Assembly: GCF_903994035.1 (NCBI RefSeq)
Contig: NZ_CAJEWB010000007.1
Location: forward strand, 1 to 64,000
DNA: 64,000 bases
Source of the DNA: Phocicoccus pinnipedialis
Lineage (GTDB): Bacteria > Bacillota > Bacilli > Staphylococcales > Salinicoccaceae
Direction of reading: 5' to 3'
Numbering within the stretch: position 1 is the first letter of the stretch; each line of letters begins with the position of its first letter. Of this stretch, positions 8,248-17,190 are shown in pieces. Under the pieces are notes generated by a model that had not been told where the DNA came from, ran no database searches, and worked only from the letters and a program-made list of their open reading frames with translations. The position numbers were made by a program, and so were the translations under genes.

Positions 8248-8292
8248 CGCTATACATAATTAACGTAATACTAATTATTTGAGGTGATGCCT

Positions 8293-9123
8293 TTGTATTC
8301 TGTTCTTGAGCAGATTAAAAAAATGTATCCGACAATGACACCCGTAGAAAAACGGATCGCAAAATTCATCTTGAATCAACCTGAAGAAGTCACTCGAATG
8401 GCAGTTAAAAAAATTGCTGAAGCGAGTAAAACAAGTGATGCGGCTGTTGTTAGATTCGCAAAGCGCATTGGTTTAAGCGGAATCAAGGAATTAAAGATTG
8501 AGCTAGTGAAAGAACTGACAGAAGAGCCTGATACAGGTCTTTCTCGAATCATTAACTTAAATAATGATGGCGATGAAACAATCTTTCAAAAAGTCTTTCA
8601 TAACACTTTGCGTTCTCTATATAACACCGAAAAAATCATCGATTACCAAGCCCTCACTGTAGCGGCCAGAATGATTTCAAAAGCAAGTAGAACACTTGTT
8701 TTTGGTGTGTCAGATTCAGGTAATACAGCGAGAGATATAGAACAAAAATTGCAGCGTTTGAACTTCAATGCATATTGTACATCAGACCGCACATTGATGT
8801 TAGAACGGCTTAAAACAGCGAATGAAAAGGAGCTATTATTTGTAATCTCAGCTAAAGGTCATTCAAAAGAAGTTATCGATATTTTGAGATTTGCGAAAGA
8901 GCAAAGTCTTACTGTAATTGTATTGTCTCAACAAAACATGAATCATCTAACGAGATATGCTGATATTAGTATAGAGGTCAGTTCAGAAGAGGCAAATGTA
9001 GTGGATATCAACATGACTAACAGGATATCGCAACTCATGGTGATAGATGTTTTATTCTTCTACATATGTAAGCTGGTTAAAGACAATCCGAGCTTCAAGA
9101 AATTAAACATTATCCAGAAATGA
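8293..9123 (+). CDS. MurR/RpiR family transcriptional regulator
   Basis: N-terminal RpiR helix-turn-helix (about residues 1-75, with the A-x-x-S-x-x-S-D-A-A-V-V-R-F-A-K-R-I-G recognition region) followed by a SIS sugar-phosphate isomerase-like domain (about 120-250) that binds phosphosugars. I start it at TTG 8293, 5 bases after GAGGTGA; the GTG at 8284 falls within that site. It follows the GH32-like gene closely and may regulate it, replacing the LacI-type ScrR usual in staphylococci; this pairing is inference. Confidence 0.85.
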   Translation: MYSVLEQIKKMYPTMTPVEKRIAKFILNQPEEVTRMAVKKIAEASKTSDAAVVRFAKRIGLSGIKELKIELVKELTEEPDTGLSRIINLNNDGDETIFQKVFHNTLRSLYNTEKIIDYQALTVAARMISKASRTLVFGVSDSGNTARDIEQKLQRLNFNAYCTSDRTLMLERLKTANEKELLFVISAKGHSKEVIDILRFAKEQSLTVIVLSQQNMNHLTRYADISIEVSSEEANVVDINMTNRISQLMVIDVLFFYICKLVKDNPSFKKLNIIQK

Positions 9124-9138
9124 AGGTTAATGTTATAT

Positions 9139-9176
9139 CTCATTGTTATTACATATGTGTAACAATGGGATTTTTT
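9139..9176 (+). terminator. Terminator after the RpiR gene
   Basis: CATTGTTA (9141-9148) pairs with TAACAATG (9160-9167), with further pairing inside the loop, followed by TTTTTT at 9171-9176. Confidence 0.75.
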
Positions 9177-9239
9177 AATGGAATAGATGGCTTACGTCTA
9201 TTATAATTGTAAAAAAGGGACGAATGGACGCGTGATATT

Positions 9240-10016
9240 ATGCAAAAAACAATTAAATTAATGAGCAGCTTGATGTTAGGCATATTATTAATTTGTACAT
9301 CTACACATTCTATAAGTCATGCAGAAGAGATACCAACAGATGTTCTCTCAGAACCTGTAACAGATGCACGCGATTCAAAAGATAAATTAAATGAAGTCCT
9401 AAACAAAGCAAGCGATCCGGTAACAAGTCCTGAATTTGTAAATGATGATCTTGCACCTGACGAAACTGATTTAGATACAATTGTTGAATATAAAGAACCT
9501 GTGGACACGGAAGATGATTCAAGTGAAGTGGGTATTTCGTCTAATGAAGCGACAGAAGAAGAGCCTGTCACTGAAGATCCAACTGAGACGACTCCTGAAA
9601 TACCTGTAGAAAAGCCAGAAGACGGTTCTGACGAACTCGATGACGAAAACGAGGGTATTACTCCTGAAGAACCTTTTGACGATAAGAATGGAGACAGTGC
9701 TCCAGGAGAAGAGAGTGAAAACACTCCAACCCCTCCTGCAGATATCAAAGATTTGGATGATAAACTTCAAGATGCTTTAAAACCTATTGAAATGCCTGAA
9801 GAGGATACAACAGTAGAAGAACAAGTAGTTATGGAGTCAAGAGCTACTGTAAAAAACGAAGAAAAAAAAGTAACGAAGTATAATATCGATCGTTTACCAG
9901 AGACAGGGATTGCAGAAGACATTGAATTGATCTACATCTTTGAGATAATAATTCTTGGTTTTGCATTACTCATGTTGTCATTTAGACCGATAAAAAAATC
10001 ACGTCATAGAAAGTAA
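9240..10016 (+). CDS. Small LPXTG cell-wall-anchored protein with acidic Pro/Glu-rich stalk
   Basis: Sec signal peptide (residues 1-28: basic start, hydrophobic core, S-H-A cleavage region), a ~190-residue low-complexity region rich in E, D, P and T, then the sortase signal LPETG at 219-223, a membrane helix and a basic tail. Sortase A would attach it to peptidoglycan. There is no folded adhesion domain and no long repeat; at 258 residues it is very short for a staphylococcal surface protein. The ATG lacks a strong ribosome binding site (nearest GGACG). Function unknown; a spacer, charge coat or remnant of a larger protein are possible. Confidence 0.85.
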   Translation: MQKTIKLMSSLMLGILLICTSTHSISHAEEIPTDVLSEPVTDARDSKDKLNEVLNKASDPVTSPEFVNDDLAPDETDLDTIVEYKEPVDTEDDSSEVGISSNEATEEEPVTEDPTETTPEIPVEKPEDGSDELDDENEGITPEEPFDDKNGDSAPGEESENTPTPPADIKDLDDKLQDALKPIEMPEEDTTVEEQVVMESRATVKNEEKKVTKYNIDRLPETGIAEDIELIYIFEIIILGFALLMLSFRPIKKSRHRK

Positions 10017-10020
10017 ACTA

Positions 10021-10068
10021 AAAGAGACCTCTGAAATCCATGATGGACTTCAGAGGTCTCTTTTTTTA
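10021..10068. terminator. Bidirectional terminator
   Basis: AAAGAGACCTCTGAA and TTCAGAGGTCTCTTT form a 15-bp stem with A run on the left and T run on the right, serving the LPXTG gene (+) and the convergent M3 peptidase (-). Confidence 0.9.
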
Positions 10069-10074
10069 GAAAAA

Positions 10075-11775
10075 TTATAAATTTTTATCGTCAATGGTGT
10101 TTAAGAAGTCTTTAACGTGAGCTATAGTAGATTCTAATGTACCATCTTCAAACGGTGATAAAAGGTTCGCGCTCTTAACGATCTCTCCAAAAGGTAATGA
10201 GCCACCTAATTTACAAATTGTAAGGTAATCTTTCCATGCACCTTCAAAGTCCTCATTCGCACGTTTCCAGAACTGTAACGCAACTACTTGAGCAAGCGTG
10301 TAGTCAATATAATAGAATGGTGCAGCGAATACGTGTCCTTGACGATGCCATAATGAACCGTGAATTAAAGGTTCAATACCATCATAGTCTGTCTCAGGAA
10401 GATATTTCTCTTCAATTTTTTTCCATTCATTACGACGTTCTTCTGGTGTGAGTTCTGGGTTCTCATATACAACGTGCTGGAACTCGTCGATAGCCACACC
10501 GTATGGTAGGAATTCTAAAGCTCCTGATACGTGAGAAAACTTGAATTTATCAGTATCTTCTTCAAAGAATAACTCCATCCATGGATATGTGAAAAACTCC
10601 ATGCTCATTGAGTGAATCTCAGCAGCTTCCATTGTAGGCCAGATATATTCTGGGACAACAACGTCTCTAGATGAATACACTTGGAATGCGTGTCCTGCTT
10701 CGTGCGTCAGTACTTCAACATCGCCTTGAGTACCATTGAAGTTTGAAAAGATGAATGGTGATTTGTAGTCGTTAATATACGTACAATATCCGCCGCCTTC
10801 TTTACCTTTTTTTGCTTCAACATCGAATAAATCACGCTCTATCATGTACGTATAGAACTCATCTGTTTCAGGTGAAAGTTCTTTGTACATCTTTGCACCT
10901 TTTTCCATAATTTCTTTTGTAGAACCTTTAGGAATAGGATTACCATTGTTAAATTCAAATGCTGAGTCATATGATTTTAATGAATCTACACCTATACGCT
11001 CTTTCTGACGACGTTTTAAGTCACTTACAATTGGCACAACGTGCGCTTCAATTTGTTTACGGAAATTTTCAACCATATCTCTGTCATAGCCGATACGGTT
11101 CATGCGAATATAACCAAGCTCAACAAAGTCTTTAAGACCAAGTGTTTTTGCCATTTTATCACGAACTTTAACAAGGTTATCGTAAATCGTATCGATTTTA
11201 TCTAAGTTTTCACCCATGAATCCTTGAACAGCTAAGGTTGCATTCTTACGCACTTCACGATCACTGTCAATCATGTATTTACCAAACTCTGTAAGAGATA
11301 ACGTTTTGCCGTCAAAATCAATTTGCGCACTTGCAAGTAATTTAGAATACTCAGTAGTGAGTCTGTTTTCTTCTTTCATTAATTCCATAATTGAAGGGTC
11401 GAATTCCTTAAGTGCATTATCTGTTAATGCAAATAATTGTGAACCGAATTCTTTTTCTAATTGGTCACGGAATTTGCTGCCCGCAAGTCTTTTCTTGAAC
11501 TTGTTGTCAAGTTCAGACACATTTGGACTAAACTCATCATAAAAATTACGCTCTTCATCGTAAAATTTATCATTTGTATCAATTGATGCTCTGATAGACG
11601 CGAGTGTGCTCATATTGTAAAATTTATTCATTAAAGCGTTGTAATCAAAGATTGCTTGTTTTTCATCTTCAACACTTTCTGATTTGTCAAACGCTTTCAA
11701 AACTTTGTTCACCGCTTCGGTTAATACATCAAGATCCGGACGTTTATATTCGTAATCCTTAAACTTAGTAACCAT
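10075..11775 (-). CDS. M3 family oligoendopeptidase
   Basis: Zinc metallopeptidase of the M3/oligoendopeptidase F class, cleaving cytoplasmic peptides. H-E-A-G-H (HEXXH) is at about residues 355-359 and the downstream A-A-E-I-H-S-M-S-M-E third-ligand region follows. The 566-residue length and absence of a signal peptide fit the cytosolic family. ATG start with AAGGAGTG upstream. It is monocistronic, ending at a shared terminator. The exact subgroup (PepF versus the M3 oligoendopeptidases of about 565 residues) is uncertain; the shorter length favours the latter. Confidence 0.88.
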   Translation of the reverse strand: MVTKFKDYEYKRPDLDVLTEAVNKVLKAFDKSESVEDEKQAIFDYNALMNKFYNMSTLASIRASIDTNDKFYDEERNFYDEFSPNVSELDNKFKKRLAGSKFRDQLEKEFGSQLFALTDNALKEFDPSIMELMKEENRLTTEYSKLLASAQIDFDGKTLSLTEFGKYMIDSDREVRKNATLAVQGFMGENLDKIDTIYDNLVKVRDKMAKTLGLKDFVELGYIRMNRIGYDRDMVENFRKQIEAHVVPIVSDLKRRQKERIGVDSLKSYDSAFEFNNGNPIPKGSTKEIMEKGAKMYKELSPETDEFYTYMIERDLFDVEAKKGKEGGGYCTYINDYKSPFIFSNFNGTQGDVEVLTHEAGHAFQVYSSRDVVVPEYIWPTMEAAEIHSMSMEFFTYPWMELFFEEDTDKFKFSHVSGALEFLPYGVAIDEFQHVVYENPELTPEERRNEWKKIEEKYLPETDYDGIEPLIHGSLWHRQGHVFAAPFYYIDYTLAQVVALQFWKRANEDFEGAWKDYLTICKLGGSLPFGEIVKSANLLSPFEDGTLESTIAHVKDFLNTIDDKNL

Positions 11776-11902
11776 TGTGTCACTCCTTTTTATTAGTTAA
11801 TTCCTATTTTACACTACTCACATAAAAAATGGATAGTCATGGTTTATAAAATAGTTTAAAAGGATATAATGTACTAATAGACTATATTAAGGAGTACATA
11901 CT

Positions 11903-12499
11903 ATGAAAAAATTTTTATTACCAATATTAGTGATCGTTGGGATTATTATAATCGCAGCAATGATCCTCATGCCAAAGTACAATAGCTTTGTTCAATTAGA
12001 CGAAGAAGTAAATCAAAAAGAAGCACAGATTGAGACGCAGTTACAAAGACGTGGAGAACTGATTCCTAACTTAGTTAATACGGTCAAAGGATATGCATCT
12101 CACGAAAAAGAAATATTTACTGACATTGCAGATGCACGCGCAAAACTTGCTGGAGCAAGTGGAGTAGAAGAGATGAGTGCAGCAAACGATGAAATGACAT
12201 CTGCATTATCTCGTTTACTTGCAATTGCTGAAAACTATCCTGAACTTAAAGCGAGTGAACAGTTCACTGGCTTAAGAGATGAATTAGCAGGTACAGAAAA
12301 TCGTATCGCAGTAGCGAGAAATGATTATAACACTGCAGTACAGGAGTTCAATAGACAAACAAGAACTTTTCCTAATAACATTATTGCAACAATTTTCAAC
12401 TTCGATAAAAAACCATATTTCGAAGCAGATGCAAACGTAAAAAATACACCGGAAGTTGATTTTAATACTAACCAAGAGGATAACTCTGGTGAAGACTAA
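11903..12499 (+). CDS. LemA family protein
   Basis: One N-terminal membrane helix (about residues 3-24) followed by a long helical extracytoplasmic or peripheral domain with the LemA hallmarks R-G-E-L-I-P-N-L-V-x-T-V-K-G-Y and the A-I-A-E-N-Y-P-x-L-K-A region, ending in F-N and F-P motifs. Function of the family is unknown. ATG start with AAGGAG upstream. The stop overlaps the ATG of the TPM-domain gene (TAATG); LemA-TPM pairs are common in Firmicutes. Confidence 0.9.
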   Translation: MKKFLLPILVIVGIIIIAAMILMPKYNSFVQLDEEVNQKEAQIETQLQRRGELIPNLVNTVKGYASHEKEIFTDIADARAKLAGASGVEEMSAANDEMTSALSRLLAIAENYPELKASEQFTGLRDELAGTENRIAVARNDYNTAVQEFNRQTRTFPNNIIATIFNFDKKPYFEADANVKNTPEVDFNTNQEDNSGED

Positions 12500-13308
12500 T
12501 GAAACGCATCATTGCACTCATTGCGATTTTCTCTTTATTCATAAGTTCTAGCGCTAGTGCACGCGTGGACTTACCTGAACTAAATACATCACATTTATAT
12601 GTACAAGATAATGCGCATGTATTATCCGAAGCGGAAATTGCTGAGATTAACACGCTCGGTGAACACCTTGAAAAAGGGACAGGAGTCGAGCTGCTTCTGC
12701 TCACAATGGAGAGTGTCGGACAAGAACACCGTCAGGACTTTGCGCTTAGAGCGCTTAGAGACTATGGTGTAGGTAAAAAAGACCGAGATAATGGAATAGT
12801 TATTTTCCTAAATCTTGATAATGGCAATGAGTTTAATAACCGTGGAATTGATGTACAAGTTGGTTATGAAATTGAAGGATATTTAAACGATGCAAAAATT
12901 GGTCGTATTATTGATACGGTAGCACTTGATGATTTAAGACGCGGAGACTTTTCCGCAGGTTTGAAAAACTTATACAAAGCACTCTATGACGAAAGTCTAG
13001 ACGCTTATGGTTGGGATCCTGAATCACAACAATTTACGAATGATCGGCCTAAAAATGAGGAAGTACCTTCATTCGCTGAAGTTATCATCTCGATTATTTT
13101 TATAATGATTTTGATATGGCTACTCTACAAAAGTGGTAAAGGGGGTCCACCTTCAGGTGGTCGCAGAAGACGTGGTCTTTATCCACCAATATTTACGAGC
13201 GGTAACTCAGGTGGTCACTTTGGTGGCGGCTTTGGTAGTGGCGGCTTTGGCGGTGGCGGCTTCGGTGGCGGTTCTGGTGGCGGTGGCGGCGCAGGTCGTG
13301 GATTCTAA
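12499..13308 (+). CDS. TPM-domain (YgcG-like) membrane protein with Gly-rich tail
   Basis: Signal peptide (1-21), a TPM domain (about residues 25-170, with L-Y-V-Q-D-N-A and the acidic catalytic-like loop G-K-K-D-R-D-N-G-I), one membrane helix near 195-212, then a basic patch and a ~45-residue tail made mostly of G, S and F. TPM domains have been linked to phosphatase or membrane-complex assembly roles; here no activity is implied. Coupled to LemA by a one-base overlap. Confidence 0.88.
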   Translation: MKRIIALIAIFSLFISSSASARVDLPELNTSHLYVQDNAHVLSEAEIAEINTLGEHLEKGTGVELLLLTMESVGQEHRQDFALRALRDYGVGKKDRDNGIVIFLNLDNGNEFNNRGIDVQVGYEIEGYLNDAKIGRIIDTVALDDLRRGDFSAGLKNLYKALYDESLDAYGWDPESQQFTNDRPKNEEVPSFAEVIISIIFIMILIWLLYKSGKGGPPSGGRRRRGLYPPIFTSGNSGGHFGGGFGSGGFGGGGFGGGSGGGGGAGRGF

Positions 13309-13312
13309 TATA

Positions 13313-13343
13313 GACAGTACATGAATCATGTACTGTCTTTTTT
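13313..13343 (+). terminator. Terminator after the LemA-TPM pair
   Basis: GACAGTACATGA / TCATGTACTGTC stem with a 1-base centre, followed by seven T. Confidence 0.85.
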
Positions 13344-13344
13344 A

Positions 13345-13358
13345 TGAAAACGTTTAAA
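13345..13358. promoter_or_regulatory. Possible cre (CcpA) site upstream of hmp
   Basis: TGAAAACGTTTAAA resembles the catabolite-responsive element TGWAANCGNTNWCA with one mismatch at the conserved C13, about 80 bases before the hmp start. A single weak match; low confidence. Confidence 0.25.
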
Positions 13359-13434
13359 AAATGATGTGAGTCAATTTATATAAAAGATTTTTCATATATA
13401 CTGTCATAAGTAATAACATTAAAGGAGTGTTACT

Positions 13435-14565
13435 GTGTTAACAGAACAGGAGAAAGATATAATTAAAGGCACTGTACCTGTTTTAGAAGAGTATGGTACA
13501 GGAATTACGAAAACTTTCTATAGAAAAATGTTTGAAGCTCATCCAGAACTATTAAATATGTTTAACCAAACAAATCAAAAGGTGGGAGATCAGCCAGAAG
13601 CTCTAGCTAAGACTGTACTTGCAGCAGCGCGTCATATCGACAACCTTGAAGCGATCCTTCCAGTAGTAATTGGAATTGGTCACAAGCACCGTGCGTTAAA
13701 CGTAAAGCCTGAACACTACCCAATTGTCGGTAAATATCTGTTGGAGGCAATTAAACATGTACTTGGTCCAAATGCAACAGAAGATATTCTTATCGCTTGG
13801 GAAAAATATTATGGTCAAATTGCACAAGTATTTATTGATGTTGAAAAAAATATGTATAAAGAAGCAGACTGGGATGGTTTCCAACCTTTTGAAGTTATAA
13901 ATAAAGAACTTCTTTCAGACGATATTGTTAGATTTACTGTTAAAAATGATGTGCTTAATTTTGCTGTACGAGCAGGTCAATACATTACTGTTAAAGTAAA
14001 ACCTGAGAATTCAGAATATGATGCATTAAGACACTACTCAATCTCAAGTATAGATACTTCAAATGGATTACAGTTTGCTGTAAGACGCGAAGGTAAAGGC
14101 GATGAGAAAGGTGTTGTTTCACATCACATGTTTAACGAATTAAACATCGGTGACACTGTAGAAATTTCAGCACCAGCAGGAGACTTCCTACTTGATCCAT
14201 CAGACGACCACTTACTGTTTATCGCAGGTGGAGTTGGTATCACTCCAATTATGTCTATGATTGAAGAGGCTCTTGGCAATAATAAATCTATAAAATTAAT
14301 TTATAGCGTTAGAAATGAATCTGAACTTCCATTTAAAGAAGAGTTAGAGGCATTAAAAGAAAAAATCGATGTAGAAGTTCGTTTAACACATGAGCAAGGT
14401 CGTTTATCAGGTAAAGACTTCAGAGATTATATTGAACATTCAGTATATCTCTGTGGTTCTATGGATTTCATGCAATCAATGATCCACTTCTTACAAGATG
14501 AAGGATTCGAAATGGATCAAATCAACTACGAACCATTTGGTCCTAAAATGAGTATATCCATCTAA
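13435..14565 (+). CDS. hmp: Flavohaemoglobin / nitric oxide dioxygenase
   Basis: Converts NO and O2 to nitrate using NAD(P)H; protects against nitrosative stress. Globin domain (1-138) with B10 Tyr29 and proximal His85 both present, then an FAD domain (R-H-Y-S-I-S near residues 200-205) and an NAD domain with G-G-V-G-I-T-P near 264. The 376-residue length is slightly short of the usual ~395. GTG start, 6-7 bases after AAGGAGTG. A -10-like TATACT lies at 13398-13403; an AT-rich imperfect dyad around 13376-13400 could be an NsrR-type operator but is not convincing. Confidence 0.93.
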   Translation: MLTEQEKDIIKGTVPVLEEYGTGITKTFYRKMFEAHPELLNMFNQTNQKVGDQPEALAKTVLAAARHIDNLEAILPVVIGIGHKHRALNVKPEHYPIVGKYLLEAIKHVLGPNATEDILIAWEKYYGQIAQVFIDVEKNMYKEADWDGFQPFEVINKELLSDDIVRFTVKNDVLNFAVRAGQYITVKVKPENSEYDALRHYSISSIDTSNGLQFAVRREGKGDEKGVVSHHMFNELNIGDTVEISAPAGDFLLDPSDDHLLFIAGGVGITPIMSMIEEALGNNKSIKLIYSVRNESELPFKEELEALKEKIDVEVRLTHEQGRLSGKDFRDYIEHSVYLCGSMDFMQSMIHFLQDEGFEMDQINYEPFGPKMSISI

Positions 14566-14583
14566 TTATTTTTATAATCAATT

Positions 14584-14627
14584 GGCTTGAAAATCTGATT
14601 GCTAAGATTTTCAAGCCATTTTTTTTT
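14584..14627 (+). terminator. Terminator of hmp, fused to the IS remnant
   Basis: GGCTTGAAAATCT pairs with AGATTTTCAAGCC, followed by nine T. The transposase reading frame is open through the T run, so the terminator marks the left junction of the accessory patch. Confidence 0.85.
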
Positions 14628-15373
14628 ATCGTACCCATAAGCCTGATAAATGGATAGAGTTCATTAAGTGTATGTTGGAAGGTTATTCCCTTCGTAAATC
14701 GGCAGAACTCATTGGAGGAATTCATTATGTCACTTTGTTCTATTGGAGACATAAAATATTAGCTGCTCTAAACCAAATGGACTTTGATAAATTTTCAGGC
14801 ATCGTAGAAATGGATGAAACTTACTTCCTTTACTCCGAAAAAGGTAAACGAAATATCAAAGACCGTAAACCACGAAAGCGTGGTGGTTCTTCACGTTTTC
14901 GTGGGATTAGTCGTGAGCAGATATGTGTCCTGATTGCAAGAGACCGACAAAAATCGACCTTTTCAGGTGTACTAGGACGTGGTCGTCCAGTTAAGTCTCA
15001 GTTAGAAGAAGCGATAGGTTCAAAGATATCGCCAGATAACAAGCTATGTACCGATGCTTGGAGAGCTTTTTCAACCTACGCTAAAAGTAAAGGTATCGAA
15101 GAGCATTATCGTTTCAAATCAGACGGAGTTGAGCGAGTTAGGGGCATTTACCATATCCAAAATGTGAATAACTATCACAGTCGGTTAAAAGGCTGGATAC
15201 AACGATTTAATGGCGTGGCGACAAAATACCTCGACCATTATTTGAGCTGGTTTCAATTCTTAGATATTGTAAAGCACAGAAGCGATAGTGGTTCGATAAG
15301 TAAAATGATAGTGGAAAGCTGTTTATTTCCAATTAACGAAACCTATCAGTCATTAAGAACGTATGAGTATTAG
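14606..15373 (+). pseudogene. 5'-truncated IS1595-type transposase (ISXO2-like DDE domain)
   Basis: From the T run the frame reads F-Y-R-T-H-K-P-D-K-W-I-E-F, which aligns by eye with the middle of IS1595-group transposases; the N-terminal zinc ribbon that should precede it is missing. The first Met (14672) opens a 233-residue protein with the E-M-D-E-T first acidic motif, T-D-A-W second motif and H-S-R-L-K-G-W near the C-terminus. No ribosome binding site precedes it. A deletion therefore joined the element to the hmp terminator; I find no clear terminal inverted repeats. Unlikely to be active. Confidence 0.8.
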
Positions 15374-15526
15374 CTTTTCGAGTCATTTAGTAAGAAGGAA
15401 ATCTAATATTCGAACGCACTTTTCTAATAATTCTGATATACTATTGGTCAAGTTAGTTTAGGCTCAATGTTCAACAAACGGGCCAGATTATTTAATTAAA
15501 AGTTAGTGATAGAGGAGGCAATTTCT

Positions 15527-16060
15527 GTGTCTTATGCGCCATTTAAAAAACGTATATATGCGTTCCTTTTAGATTATCTTGTTATCGCTGTATATGGAAT
15601 ATTTGTTGTAGGTACCATTTCGTTTGTATTCCGTCCATATATTGAACCACTATTTTCTAGTTCGCCAGTAACAGCTGAACTTACAGGTTTTTTTATGATA
15701 ACATTGCCTGTTTCGCTCTACTTCATTTTCTGTGAATGTTCTGAATGGCAAGGGACATTAGGAAAGAGGAAAATGGGCATCCGCGTTGTTGACGATTTCG
15801 GCTACCGTATTAGTATTGGCCGTTCAGCTTTGCGAACTGCGGTCAAGTTTCTGCCTTGGGAGATTGCTCACTTTGGTGTATGGCGATTAATGCTTCCTTC
15901 TAGCCTTTCTGAAATTACCGTTTATATAATCCTAAACGTTGTCAATCTTGCAATATTAACATATCTAATAATTCCCTTCACAAATAAAAAAAAGAAAAAT
16001 GTTTATGATTGGGTTGCAGGTACGGAAGTGGTTCATTGGCATAAGTCGAGTAGCCTTTAA
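15527..16060 (+). CDS. RDD family membrane protein
   Basis: Four hydrophobic segments and RDD-family features: K-K-R-I-Y-A-F-L-L-D-Y near the N-terminus and Q-G-T-L-G-K-R-K-M-G-I-R-V-V-D in the middle. RDD proteins are small integral membrane proteins, some implicated in ion or osmolyte transport; no role can be assigned here. The GTG at 15527 is preferred because GGAGG (15514-15518) lies 8 bases upstream, whereas the upstream GTG at 15506 lacks a site. It lies in the accessory patch after the IS remnant, so is probably horizontally acquired. Confidence 0.75.
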   Translation: MSYAPFKKRIYAFLLDYLVIAVYGIFVVGTISFVFRPYIEPLFSSSPVTAELTGFFMITLPVSLYFIFCECSEWQGTLGKRKMGIRVVDDFGYRISIGRSALRTAVKFLPWEIAHFGVWRLMLPSSLSEITVYIILNVVNLAILTYLIIPFTNKKKKNVYDWVAGTEVVHWHKSSSL

Positions 16061-16115
16061 TAAAATAGTGGCACTTCCACTATTGGGTGCGATTGTGGAA
16101 AAAGTTGTATTAACT

Positions 16116-16152
16116 AAAAAGGAGCTAAATCCCTCAAAATTTAGCTCCTTTT
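16116..16152 (+). terminator. Terminator after the RDD gene
   Basis: AAAAGGAGCTAAAT and ATTTAGCTCCTTTT form a 14-bp stem with an 8-base loop; A run before, T run after. The rest of 16061-16415 holds a small dyad (AATAGTGG/CCACTATT at 16064-16084), the repeated edge sequences and no gene. Confidence 0.85.
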
Positions 16153-16415
16153 CCTTGTCTCTTTATTTCCTTTTATTTAGTCAAAAATCCACTTCGGCAG
16201 GGTAAAATGCAGGGAACTATTTGCTTAAATATGGCTCTAAACAAATAACTTCCCTTTAAATCCATCTAAAGCAAGGCAAGTTGCCTTTGGTTTCTTACTC
16301 CCTTACTCCCTATGAATGATTAGTTGTTGCGTTGATGTATTATGGTAATGTGTAACTAATGTGATATTCAACAAACAGGATAATTTAACGGAAGAAGAAT
16401 GAAAGGGAGTTAACT

Positions 16416-17000
16416 ATGAGAATACCTTTTGTACCTAAAGACATTGAAATCAATCAAGATCGTTATGACTTTATCAAAGAATATCGAGGCGGAGGATTTA
16501 TGCTAATGGCAGGGTCAGCATTTTGGTTAATGGCATTTATCTTAACTTATGTATTGCCTGACACGGTAATCGGGGAATTTTATCTGTGGGGTGGATTGCT
16601 CATTCCATTGTTTGGTTGGCTACTTTTTAAAGTTATGCGGATGTCGGCAGAACCTAATCAGTATTCATCATTAGTAGGATTTGCTTCTTCTATCACCGCT
16701 GTTTGTATTCCAGTTTTATTACTTGTTAAAGAATTAGATCCATATATGTTGCTAGCTGTTTTGTGCATCATAAATGCGGCTCATTTGGTTATTCTTTGCT
16801 GGGTTCATTTAGATTACCTATATTTCATACTTGTTATGCTAGGTGTATCACTTGGATTTCTTTTCATTAATACTATACCGGAACCACAAGTCCATTTTCT
16901 GGCATTAATCTGGGGATTTATTTCTTTGGTAACAGGAGTAATTATCCATTCTTCTACCCAAAAACCCTTAACAGGATATGATTTTTCCATCAAAGAATAA
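16416..17000 (+). CDS. Multi-pass membrane protein of unknown function
   Basis: 194 residues with about six hydrophobic segments after a short charged N-terminus; ends in a polar tail after the last helix. I do not recognise the family with confidence; it resembles small uncharacterised membrane proteins of Bacillus. ATG start with AAAGGGAG about 8 bases upstream. It is alone between the edge repeats at 16367 and 17054, in the accessory patch. Confidence 0.7.
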   Translation: MRIPFVPKDIEINQDRYDFIKEYRGGGFMLMAGSAFWLMAFILTYVLPDTVIGEFYLWGGLLIPLFGWLLFKVMRMSAEPNQYSSLVGFASSITAVCIPVLLLVKELDPYMLLAVLCIINAAHLVILCWVHLDYLYFILVMLGVSLGFLFINTIPEPQVHFLALIWGFISLVTGVIIHSSTQKPLTGYDFSIKE

Positions 17001-17114
17001 GGATATTTAGTGAAAATCAAACTATATTATGCTAAGTAGGTTGTTTCGCAATCGGGTGCGATTGTTGAGTAATACTCATCATTAAAAGTGGATATTAGAA
17101 GAATATTAGCTAAT

Positions 17115-17140
17115 AAAAGGACCATAATAGGTCCTTTTTT
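17115..17140 (+). terminator. Terminator at the right end of the accessory patch
   Basis: AAAAGGACC-ATAATA-GGTCCTTTT stem-loop with a T run. Confidence 0.8.
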
Positions 17141-17190
17141 CTTTATTAGTCTTTTATCAACAATATTATTTAACAGAGCCTATATTAAAC

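Larger units (their letters stand above)
15470..17066. repeat. Related edge sequences around two single-gene units
   Basis: The two genes at 15.5-17.0 kb have matching edges. On the left are TTCAACAAACGGGCC (15470) and TTCAACAAACAGG (16367), each followed by an ATTATTTAA-like stretch. On the right is GGGTGCGATTGT at 16085-16096 and again at 17054-17065. The right edge of the second unit, read in reverse (CTCAACAATC), resembles its left edge, suggesting imperfect inverted ends. These sequences do not occur elsewhere in the window as far as I can see. Confidence 0.5.

Noticed and set aside
9317-9748. Long Ser/Val-rich minus-strand frame opposite the LPXTG gene
   Set aside because: A shadow created by the acidic low-complexity coding sequence on the plus strand; no start signals.
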